DNA of 6,013 bases from Pseudomonadota bacterium. Lineage in GTDB: Bacteria > Pseudomonadota > Gammaproteobacteria > Xanthomonadales > Rhodanobacteraceae. Location of the stretch: assembly GCA_018241165.1 (NCBI GenBank), contig JAFEEK010000098.1:1-6013 (forward strand), written 5' to 3'. Each line of letters opens with the position of its first letter. The first letter of the stretch is position 1. The notes beneath the pieces were generated by a model that saw nothing but the letters and a program-made list of their open reading frames with translations, had not been told where the DNA came from and searched no databases. A program made the position numbers and the translations under genes. Below are positions 1-5,385 of the stretch, piece by piece.

Positions 1-1772
1 GCCATGCCGACGGATTCGGATAACGTCGGATGCGGATGCACGGTCAGGCCGATGTCGCCGGCTTCGCAACCCATCTCGATCGCAAGCGCCAGTTCCGAGA
101 TCAATTCGCCCGCGTTCGGACAGGTGACGCCCGCTCCGATGATGCGATGCGTGGCCTCGTCGAAAATCAGTTTGGTGAAGCCTTCGGTGCGCGCGATGCC
201 GATGGCGCGACCGGATGCGGCATGCGGGAACTTGCCGACGCCGTACTGGATGCCCTGCTGCTTCGCCTCGGTTTCGGTCACGCCGACCCAGGCGATTTCC
301 GGATCGGTGTAGGCCACGGACGGGATCACGCGCGCGACGAATTCGCTCTTGTGTCCGGCGCACACTTCGGCGGCGACCTTGCCTTCGTGCGTGGCCTTGT
401 GCGCGAGCATGGGCTGGCCGACGATGTCGCCGATCGCGAAGATGTGCGGCACGTTCGTGCGCATCTGTTTGTCGACCGGAATGAATCCACGATCGGTGAC
501 CGCGACACCGGCCTTGTCCACATCGATCTTCTTGCCGTTCGGTGAGCGGCCGATGGCGACGAGGACGCGGTCGTAAAGCTGCGGCTCGGGCGCCCTCTCG
601 CCCTCAAACGTCGCTTTCAAACCGGCCTTGGTCGCCTCGATCTTCGCGACCTTTACCTTCAGATGAATGCCGGCGTAGCGTTTGCCCAGGCGCTGAGCGA
701 GCGGACGCACGAGGTCGACGTCCGCGCCGGGCATGAGCTGATCGAGCATCTCGACCACGGTGACTTGCGAACCAAGTGCTTCATACACGCAGGCCATTTC
801 CAGACCGATGATGCCGCCGCCGACCACGAGCAATTTTTTCGGCACGTCGCCGAGCAACAGCGCATCGGTGGAGTCCATCATGCGCGGATCGTCCCAGGGG
901 AACCCGGGCAGCTTCACCGCCTGCGAACCGGCGGCGATGATGGCCTTCTCGAAACGCACGAGCTTCTTGCCGTCTTTCGTGTCAACTTCGATTTCGTTGG
1001 ACGATACGAATTTGCCCGTGCCTTGCACCGTCGTGACCTTGCGCTGCTTGGCCATGCCGGCAAGGCCGCCGGTCAATTGCGCGACGACCTTTTCCTTGAA
1101 GCCGCGCAACTTGCCGATGTCGATTGCAGGCTTGCCGAACGTGATGCCGATATCGGCCGCATGCGCGGCTTCGTCGATCACTTTCGCCGCGTGCAACAGC
1201 GCCTTGGACGGAATGCAGCCGACATTCAGGCACACGCCGCCGAGCGTGGCATAGCGTTCGATCAACACCGTGTTGAGGCCCAGGTCCGCCGCGCGAAACG
1301 CCGCGGTATAGCCGCCAGGGCCGGAACCGAGTACGCAGGCCTGGCATTCGATATCGGCTTTGCGGCCGGAAGAGTGCACTGCCTGCGGCGTAGCGCTTTG
1401 TCCCCCTCTCCCGCTGGCGGGAGAGGGCTGGGGTGAGGGTGGTTTTGCGCCATTGGTGCCACCCTCACCCGCCGCACCATGTGCGGCGGCCTCTCCCGCC
1501 AGCGGGAGAGGCGATTTCGCGGCAGTCTCGCTACCGCTCGTTTCAATCACCGCAACGACGTGACCTTCCGACACCTCGTCGCCGAGTTTCACTTTCACTT
1601 CCTTGACGACACCGGCGGCGGTCGACGGTACCTCCATCGTCGCCTTGTCGGATTCCAGCGTAACCAGCCCCTGATCCTTCTTCACCGCGTCGCCGGCCTT
1701 CACCAGCACCTCGATGACCGGGATGTTGCTGTAATTGCCGATATCCGGAACCTTGACTTCCGTCGTCGCCAC
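1..1772 (-). CDS. lpdA: Dihydrolipoyl dehydrogenase (E3) with N-terminal lipoyl domain, 3' end cut by window
   Basis: FAD flavoprotein that reoxidises dihydrolipoyl arms using NAD+, the E3 step of pyruvate (and often 2-oxoglutarate) dehydrogenase, in the cytoplasm. Reading the minus strand from GTG at 1772 gives 590 uninterrupted codons to the window edge. Residues 6-77 are a lipoyl domain with the lipoylation site ESDKA (K43). Residues 80-137 are a flexible linker built largely from repeat DNA. FAD-binding GSGPGG is at 149-154, the redox disulfide CLNVGC at C181/C186, NAD-binding VVGGGIIGLE at 316-325, a second FAD motif IFAIGD at 444-449, and the catalytic HPHPTLSE with H581 and E586. Only the C-terminal tail, probably 10-20 residues, is missing. 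The GTG start is chosen because AAAGGAG lies 6 nt upstream and the lipoyl domain begins at once; no ATG competes. It is the last seen gene of the aceF operon. Lipoyl-bearing E3 proteins are known in Neisseria and xanthomonads. Confidence 0.96.
   Translation of the reverse strand, partial: MATTEVKVPDIGNYSNIPVIEVLVKAGDAVKKDQGLVTLESDKATMEVPSTAAGVVKEVKVKLGDEVSEGHVVAVIETSGSETAAKSPLPLAGEAAAHGAAGEGGTNGAKPPSPQPSPASGRGGQSATPQAVHSSGRKADIECQACVLGSGPGGYTAAFRAADLGLNTVLIERYATLGGVCLNVGCIPSKALLHAAKVIDEAAHAADIGITFGKPAIDIGKLRGFKEKVVAQLTGGLAGMAKQRKVTTVQGTGKFVSSNEIEVDTKDGKKLVRFEKAIIAAGSQAVKLPGFPWDDPRMMDSTDALLLGDVPKKLLVVGGGIIGLEMACVYEALGSQVTVVEMLDQLMPGADVDLVRPLAQRLGKRYAGIHLKVKVAKIEATKAGLKATFEGERAPEPQLYDRVLVAIGRSPNGKKIDVDKAGVAVTDRGFIPVDKQMRTNVPHIFAIGDIVGQPMLAHKATHEGKVAAEVCAGHKSEFVARVIPSVAYTDPEIAWVGVTETEAKQQGIQYGVGKFPHAASGRAIGIARTEGFTKLIFDEATHRIIGAGVTCPNAGELISELALAIEMGCEAGDIGLTVHPHPTLSESVGM
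1404..1512. repeat. Inverted pair of hairpin repeats inside the lpdA linker
   Basis: Copy A (1404-1442) has an 11-bp perfect stem, CCCTCTCCCGC (1404-1414) with GCGGGAGAGGG (1417-1427) and a 2-nt loop, followed by GGGTGAGGGTGG (1431-1442). Copy B runs in the opposite direction. It has CCACCCTCACCC (1459-1470), an extra 9-bp stem CCGCCGCAC / GTGCGGCGG (1469-1477 with 1481-1489, loop CAT), and an 11-bp stem GCCTCTCCCGC / GCGGGAGAGGC (1489-1499 with 1502-1512, loop CA). The two 12-mers are perfect inverted repeats 16 nt apart, so the whole unit can fold as one large cruciform or branched mRNA structure. Such elements usually occur in intergenic DNA of xanthomonad-type genomes. Here the unit is read in frame as about residues 87-123 of the E3 protein, including SPLPLAGE and PPSPQPSPASGRG. 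Confidence 0.85.
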
Positions 1773-1778
1773 GGCGTG

Positions 1779-1785
1779 CTCCTTT
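1779..1785 (-). promoter_or_regulatory. Ribosome binding site of lpdA
   Basis: AAAGGAG on the minus strand, 6 nt before the GTG start at 1772. It overlaps the TAA stop of the upstream unknown gene (1784-1786), so ribosomes ending that gene terminate on the lpdA ribosome site. This fits translational coupling and decides the GTG start. Confidence 0.8.
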
Positions 1786-2383
1786 ATCTGTTGCGGTGAA
1801 ACGCGGCGCGAAAGCGCGCGCGCCAGTCGTTGCGTTTGGCTTCGAGCACGGCCTCGCGTTCGACGTGCAGTGGCTCGACCTGAGCATCCAGCGGCATGGG
1901 CACTTCCGCCCCCGGCACGGCTTCGGTTTCGGCCGCCATCGTGACCGGCTCCACGGCCTTGGCCGTTTCCGCGACCGGTACGGGCTTGGCAACCGGCGCG
2001 CGGATGGAAGCGCGCAACGCGCCAAGCATGTGCGCTTCGCTTTGTGCTTCGTCGCGCAGGCGTTCGACTTCTGCATGGCGCGCTTCGACCAGCACGCGCG
2101 AGCGCGCGTTCGCGTAGTCGATCGACTGGCGAATGTCGGGCAAGTGGTAGTCGTCGACGTCGATCAGCAGGCAATCGAAAACGATGTAGCCTTCCTCGAT
2201 CCACAGGCCGTGGCGTTTGATCTCCACGCGCGAGTTGCGCTCCTCGAAGAACAGCCGCGTCCATTCCGGATTCGGGTCGCGGTTGAGTTTGAGGTACAGG
2301 GAACGCATCGACGAATGCACCCGCGACCAGGTCGTGCGGTTCACGTCCAGGTCGACGATGGCGATGTCGGTGAACTCGTCCAT
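1784..2383 (-). CDS. Unknown 199-residue protein between E2 and E3 genes
   Basis: I do not recognise a named family. The start is ATG at 2383, 10 nt after the aceF stop, giving MDEFTDIAIVDLDVN. A longer reading from 2446 would overlap the end of aceF in another frame and adds a Cys/Arg-rich segment typical of shadow sequence, so it is rejected. No clear Shine-Dalgarno sequence precedes the ATG, which suggests reinitiation coupled to aceF. Residues 1-95 look like a compact alpha/beta domain rich in aromatic and acidic residues (EWTRLFFEERNSRVEIKR, WIEEGYIVFDCLLIDVDDY). Residues 96-118 form a charged, probably coiled-coil helix. Residues 129-170 are a Pro/Ala/Val/Glu linker, and 171-199 a basic helix ending FRAAFHRNR. 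No signal peptide or membrane segment is visible, so it is probably cytoplasmic. The stop overlaps the lpdA ribosome site. Its position suggests a role linked to pyruvate dehydrogenase, but this is inference only. Confidence 0.85.
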   Translation of the reverse strand: MDEFTDIAIVDLDVNRTTWSRVHSSMRSLYLKLNRDPNPEWTRLFFEERNSRVEIKRHGLWIEEGYIVFDCLLIDVDDYHLPDIRQSIDYANARSRVLVEARHAEVERLRDEAQSEAHMLGALRASIRAPVAKPVPVAETAKAVEPVTMAAETEAVPGAEVPMPLDAQVEPLHVEREAVLEAKRNDWRARFRAAFHRNR

Positions 2384-2393
2384 GCCGGTCGTG

Positions 2394-3749
2394 TCAGAGC
2401 AGGCTGCGGCGCATGTCCGCGAGCAGTGCCGCCAGATACGCGGCAAAGCGCGCGGCGGCGGCGCCGTCGATCACGCGATGGTCGTAGCTCAACGACAGCG
2501 GCAGCAGCAGGCGCGGTGCGAACGCCTTGCCGTCCCACACCGGCTTGATCGCCGACTTGGACACGCCCAGGATCGCCACTTCCGGGGCATTGACGATGGG
2601 CGTGAACGCCGTGCCGCCGATACCGCCGAGCGAGGAAATCGAAATGCAGCCACCGGACATGTCGGCGGGACCGAGCTTGCCGTCGCGCGCTTTTTTCGCC
2701 AATTCGCTCGATTCCGTAGCGATCTCGACCAGGCCTTTCTGATCCGCATTTTTCAACACGGGAACGACCAGGCCGTTCGGCGTGTCGGCGGCAAAGCCGA
2801 CGTGGAAGTATTTTTTCAGGATCAGGTTTTCGCCACTCGCATCAAGCGAAGCGTTGAAGTCCGGATACTTCTTCAACGCCGCGACCATCGCCTTGATGAT
2901 GAAGGCGAGCATGGTGAACTTGATGCCGGCCTTTTCGTGTTCCTTGTTCAGCGCAACGCGCAGTGCTTCAAGGTCGGTGATGTCGGCCTCGTCGTGCTGG
3001 GTGACGTGCGGGATCATCGCCCAGTTGCGCGCCAGGTTCGCGCCGGAAATCTTCTTGATCTTCGACAGCGCGCGCGTTTCGATTTCGCCGAACCTGGAAA
3101 AGTCCACATTCGGCCACGGCAGCAGGTTCAGTCCACCGCCGCCGCTCGCTGCGCGTGCCGGACCGCCGCTTTCCAGGGTGCGTTTGACCCAGGCGCGCAC
3201 GTCCTGCTTGGTGATGCGGCCGTTGCGTTCGCTGCCGGTCACCTGCGCCAGATCCACGCCCAGTTCGCGCGCGATCATGCGCACAACGGGACTCGCCAGC
3301 GGTACCTTGCCAGGCAGAACCGTATCAGCGCCAAACGCGATCGGCGGCGAACTTTGCCGCGACGGTGGGGCAGCATCACCCTTGCTCCCTCCTCCGCTTG
3401 CGGGGGAGGGCTGGGGTGGGGGCATTGGAGCAGTTGTCGCTGGCTTGCCCCCCTCCGCCTTCGGCACCTCCCCCCGTTGCGCAGGGGGAGGTCCAGCCAA
3501 TGCCGCGCCTTCAGCCTCGATCAAGGCAACGACGGCGCCTTCCGACACCTCGTCGCCCAGCTTGACCTTCAATTCCTTGACCACGCCGGCAAACGGCGCG
3601 GGGACTTCCATCGTCGCCTTGTCCGATTCGAGCGTGACCAGGCCCTGGTCCTTGGCAACCGTGTCGCCCGGCTTGACCAGCACCTCGATCACCGGGATGT
3701 TGGTGTAATTGCCGATGTCCGGCACCTTGGCTTGCTTGAGTTCGGCCAT
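2394..3749 (-). CDS. aceF: Dihydrolipoyl acetyltransferase, E2 of pyruvate dehydrogenase
   Basis: Core enzyme of the pyruvate dehydrogenase complex. It takes acetyl groups from E1 onto a lipoyl-lysine and transfers them to CoA, in the cytoplasm as a large oligomer. The 451 residues show one lipoyl domain (about 7-78, ESDKA with K44) and a linker (79-148) of which 86-122 is encoded by repeat DNA. A peripheral subunit-binding domain follows (about 149-186, LASPVVRMIARELGVDL...GRITKQDV), then a second short Gly-rich linker, then the acyltransferase domain (about 215-451) with the active-site DHRVIDG (H424, D428) and SISSLGGIGG. A single lipoyl domain is fewer than the three of E. coli E2. The ATG at 3749 follows AGGGAGG by 4 nt and places the lipoyl domain at the N-terminus. 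It is first in the operon with the unknown gene and lpdA. No E1 gene is present upstream. An acetyl- rather than succinyltransferase role is inferred from domain layout and similarity to xanthomonad E2. Confidence 0.95.
   Translation of the reverse strand: MAELKQAKVPDIGNYTNIPVIEVLVKPGDTVAKDQGLVTLESDKATMEVPAPFAGVVKELKVKLGDEVSEGAVVALIEAEGAALAGPPPAQRGEVPKAEGGKPATTAPMPPPQPSPASGGGSKGDAAPPSRQSSPPIAFGADTVLPGKVPLASPVVRMIARELGVDLAQVTGSERNGRITKQDVRAWVKRTLESGGPARAASGGGGLNLLPWPNVDFSRFGEIETRALSKIKKISGANLARNWAMIPHVTQHDEADITDLEALRVALNKEHEKAGIKFTMLAFIIKAMVAALKKYPDFNASLDASGENLILKKYFHVGFAADTPNGLVVPVLKNADQKGLVEIATESSELAKKARDGKLGPADMSGGCISISSLGGIGGTAFTPIVNAPEVAILGVSKSAIKPVWDGKAFAPRLLLPLSLSYDHRVIDGAAAARFAAYLAALLADMRRSLL
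3385..3492. repeat. Inverted pair of hairpin repeats inside the aceF linker
   Basis: Copy A is an 11-bp stem, CCCTCCTCCGC (3387-3397) with GCGGGGGAGGG (3400-3410), loop TT and one G-T wobble, followed by CTGGGGTGGGGGC (3411-3423). Copy B lies in the opposite direction: GCCCCCCTCC (3447-3456), GCCTTCGGC (3457-3465), and a perfect 9-bp stem ACCTCCCCC (3466-3474) with GGGGGAGGT (3484-3492). The unit belongs to the same general class as the one in lpdA but to another sequence subtype (GGGGGAGG rather than GGGAGAGG arms). It is read in frame as about residues 86-122 of E2, including GPPPAQRGEVPKAEGG and PPPQPSPASGGGSKG. The copy B translation is commonly seen in spurious intergenic reading frames of related genomes, which supports a dispersed-repeat origin; that last point is from general knowledge. 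Confidence 0.75.
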
Positions 3750-3753
3750 GCGT

Positions 3754-3760
3754 CCTCCCT
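3754..3760 (-). promoter_or_regulatory. Ribosome binding site of aceF
   Basis: AGGGAGG on the minus strand, 4 nt before the ATG at 3749. The spacing is slightly short, but purine content is strong and no other start codon in frame competes. Confidence 0.65.
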
Positions 3761-3796
3761 GCGGAATCCCGCCGCCGCCAAGGCGGGGGAACGCCC

Positions 3797-3825
3797 ATGA
3801 TAATCCGAACCGCGGCCGGAGCGAA
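3797..3825 (-). promoter_or_regulatory. Possible promoter of the aceF operon
   Basis: On the minus strand TATCAT (3797-3802) matches five of six -10 positions. TTCGCT (3820-3825), 17 nt upstream, matches only three of six -35 positions. Transcription would begin near 3790, leaving a leader of about 40 nt before aceF. The match is weak, and read-through from the protease gene is an alternative. Confidence 0.25.
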
Positions 3826-3846
3826 AAGCTCGGCCCGTATCGGGCC
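3819..3846 (-). terminator. Weak hairpin terminator candidate after the M48 protease gene
   Basis: Directly after the TAG stop the minus strand has a perfect 6-bp stem GGCCCG/CGGGCC (3832-3837 with 3841-3846, 3-nt loop). It is followed by GAGCTTTTCGCTC (3819-3831), itself a 4-bp hairpin with only four T residues. The stem is GC-rich, but the T-tract is short and interrupted, so termination would be partial. It overlaps the putative -35 of the aceF promoter. Confidence 0.3.
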
Positions 3847-5216
3847 TAAGGCGTTGCCACGGGATGCGCCGGCGCGCTTGCGCCTGGCATCAACGCCGCA
3901 TTGGCGGTCGGGTTGTCCTGATTCTCCTTGAGCCAGACCATCGACGCATGCACGCGCTGGTAACCACTGGGGTGATCGTAGAAGACCATTTCCTCCAGCG
4001 GCCCGGGATGGATCTTGCGGTAGGTCGACAAGCGCATCGCCACCATCGCAAACCCGTTCGGCTCACGCGCGGCATTCAGGCCGAACGCGTCCGCTTCGGT
4101 TTCCATCTGGCGCGTGATCGAATTGGTCAACGGCGTGGCCAGGAAAAAGAAGATCGACAGGATCGCGAATGCCAGCGGCAGCGCGGCCGGGTCGCCACGT
4201 CCTTCCAGCCGCAATTGCCCGCCCCAGCGATTGAGCGACCAGTCGAACAGACGATGCGTGAACCAGAAACCGAACGCGAGCACCAGGGTGAAATAGATCG
4301 TGCCGCGCAGGTTGTGGTTGAGCACGTAGTGGCCCATTTCGTGACCGAGTACGGCCTTGATTTCCGGCAGCGAGGTCTTGTTCAACAGGTTGTCGTTCAG
4401 CGCCACGCGCGTGGTGCCGGCGAATCCGGCGACGTTGGCGCTGATGCGCGTGGTCTGGCGCGAAGCATCGAACTCGACGACATGCTCGGTGGGAATGCCG
4501 TTCGCGCGCGCCAGCGACAGCACCGCATCGCGCGCGGGGCCGTCGCGCAACGGCTTGTACGTGTTGAACAACGGTTCCACATAGACCGGCGCGAGCATGC
4601 TCAAGAACACGATGAACACGAATGCGATGCCGCTGGCCCAGATCCACCAGCGCGCACCGGCGCGGCGCACCGCTGCGTAGACCGCGACCAGCACGAGCGG
4701 CAGCACGATGGCGCTGACCAGCAGGTCCTTCAGCGCATCGCCGAACCAGCCGGCGAAGTCCTGCGTCGCCAGGCCGTACTGGTGCTCGCGCACGAAACCG
4801 GTGTAGATCGACCACGGCAGGCTCAGGACGAAATAGGCAAGCACGAACAACACGGCATATATCCACGTGTAGCCCCATGGTCGCTTGCCGAGCCGCCGTG
4901 CGGCATCGCGCATTCGCCGCGAGATGCCGCCCCACAGCAGCACGGCGGCAACGCCCAGGCCATAGACGAATCCCCACAATTGCAGCCAGTAGCCGCCCTC
5001 GAAGTAGGCGTCGGACTGGGCGCGCTGCTGCGGCGTCAACAAGTCCAGATAGGCTTCAGTGGCACTGTCCACGTTGAATGAAGGACCGGGCCGCGCCGCT
5101 GCCGGAATCTGCAATCCGGGCGGCAGGTCGCGCGCATCCGCGCCTGCGGCGTGCGCAGGAACGCCGGTAAACCCGCACAACAAGACCAGCAAGACCAGCA
5201 AGAACATGGATTTCAT
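3846..5216 (-). CDS. Membrane-embedded M48 zinc metalloprotease, Ste24/CAAX-protease type
   Basis: Zinc endopeptidase of the inner membrane, 456 residues, resembling Ste24 family M48A. The zinc site HEMGH (H292-H296) and the third ligand in ETEAD (E372, with D376) are intact. A conserved C-terminal FYDHPSGYQRV (412-422) matches the family's YxHPP/S-R region. A hydrophobic N-terminus (5-18) followed by PAHA looks like a signal peptide cut near residue 23. The soluble stretch 24-76 comes before membrane segments at about 79-97, 117-137, 163-183, 190-214, 305-322 and 345-365. The ATG at 5216 is preceded by GGGGAGGG with good spacing; M4 is a less likely alternative. The tail is Pro/Ala-rich. Bacteria generally lack prenylated CAAX proteins, so the role is probably membrane-protein quality control or peptide processing (inference). 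It is divergent from the kinase gene and lies 96 nt before aceF. Confidence 0.93.
   Translation of the reverse strand: MKSMFLLVLLVLLCGFTGVPAHAAGADARDLPPGLQIPAAARPGPSFNVDSATEAYLDLLTPQQRAQSDAYFEGGYWLQLWGFVYGLGVAAVLLWGGISRRMRDAARRLGKRPWGYTWIYAVLFVLAYFVLSLPWSIYTGFVREHQYGLATQDFAGWFGDALKDLLVSAIVLPLVLVAVYAAVRRAGARWWIWASGIAFVFIVFLSMLAPVYVEPLFNTYKPLRDGPARDAVLSLARANGIPTEHVVEFDASRQTTRISANVAGFAGTTRVALNDNLLNKTSLPEIKAVLGHEMGHYVLNHNLRGTIYFTLVLAFGFWFTHRLFDWSLNRWGGQLRLEGRGDPAALPLAFAILSIFFFLATPLTNSITRQMETEADAFGLNAAREPNGFAMVAMRLSTYRKIHPGPLEEMVFYDHPSGYQRVHASMVWLKENQDNPTANAALMPGASAPAHPVATP
5182..5199. repeat. 9-bp tandem repeat in the protease signal peptide
   Basis: AAGACCAGC occurs twice in tandem (5182-5190, 5191-5199) and is followed by the related AAGAACATG. 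On the coding (minus) strand this is a CTGGTCTTG-type repeat that encodes the LLVLLVLL hydrophobic core. Being a multiple of three, a gain or loss of a unit would keep the frame. Confidence 0.7.
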
Positions 5217-5220
5217 GGGT

Positions 5221-5228
5221 CCCTCCCC
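5221..5228 (-). promoter_or_regulatory. Ribosome binding site of the M48 protease gene
   Basis: GGGGAGGG on the minus strand with its GGAG core 6 nt before the ATG at 5216. It favours the first ATG over the internal one at 5207. Confidence 0.65.
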
Positions 5229-5316
5229 AGGCTGTCGAATTGCCCGCGAGCGTCGGCGAAGGCAGGCAGGCCGTCAAGTGCCGCAAGGCGGCCGGCTGTG
5301 CTGAAACGGCGACAAT

Positions 5317-5349
5317 CGGCAATGCCGTCGCGCTTTTGCGGCATTGCCG
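5317..5349. promoter_or_regulatory. Paired palindrome, possible operator of the kinase promoter
   Basis: CGGCAATGCCG (5317-5327) and CGGCATTGCCG (5339-5349) are each a perfect 5-1-5 palindrome and are exact reverse complements of each other. Their centres are 22 bp apart, close to two helical turns, with an 11-nt spacer. The second copy ends 4 bp before the -10 box TATACT. If transcription starts near 5366, the copies centre near -44 and -22. This arrangement fits a dimeric repressor binding two sites. It could also form an 11-bp hairpin. I do not recognise the sequence as the site of a known regulator. Confidence 0.5.
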
Positions 5350-5353
5350 CGCT

Positions 5354-5359
5354 TATACT
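5354..5359 (+). promoter_or_regulatory. Probable -10 box of the kinase gene
   Basis: TATACT matches five of six consensus positions and lies 26 nt before the start codon with a strong ribosome site between. The -35 region (around 5332-5337, GCTTTT) is poor, so an activator or an alternative sigma factor may be needed. Confidence 0.45.
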
Positions 5360-5369
5360 GCGCCGTCAC

Positions 5370-5377
5370 GGAGGAGG
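5370..5377 (+). promoter_or_regulatory. Ribosome binding site of the kinase gene
   Basis: GGAGGAGG with the last GGAGG 8 nt before the ATG at 5386. It is one of the strongest Shine-Dalgarno matches in the window and fixes the start. Confidence 0.75.
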
Positions 5378-5385
5378 TGTCGCCC

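Larger units (their letters stand above)
5217..5385. other. Divergent intergenic region between protease and kinase genes
   Basis: 169 nt separating two divergently read starts. It holds ribosome sites at both ends, the paired palindrome at 5317-5349, a -10 box for the kinase and a 5-bp hairpin GCCGC-AAG-GCGGC (5280-5292). For the protease, minus-strand TTGACG (5272-5277) is a good -35 by itself, but no convincing -10 lies 16-18 nt further on. No small gene with a plausible start and composition was found. Confidence 0.6.

Noticed and set aside
1404..1427. Hairpin read as a Rho-independent terminator
   Set aside because: It lies inside an open coding frame, has no T-tract on either side, and is one of several like copies, so it is a repeat element.
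663..1436. Plus-strand open frame of 257 codons opposite lpdA
   Set aside because: The minus strand here encodes intact E3 with FAD, disulfide and NAD motifs. The plus frame is compositional shadow and ends within the repeat.
1404..1512. CRISPR-like or mobile-element interpretation of the repeats
   Set aside because: There are only two opposed copies, with no regular spacers, no transposase and no target-site duplications that I can see.
1..1772. Suspected frameshift or pseudogene in lpdA because minus-strand frames appear fragmentary
   Set aside because: Codon-by-codon reading from GTG 1772 shows 590 continuous codons in one frame, including through the repeats. The gene simply runs off the window before its stop.
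2384..2446. Upstream 21-residue extension of the unknown protein
   Set aside because: It would overlap the end of aceF in another frame, is Cys/Arg-rich, and begins inside the E2 coding region. The ATG at 2383 gives the usual close spacing instead.
2217..3800. Long plus-strand open frame (527 codons) opposite aceF
   Set aside because: It is antisense to a fully supported E2 gene with all catalytic motifs. Its translation is rich in Arg/His/Asp as expected from the complementary frame of GC-rich coding DNA, and it has no recognisable domain.
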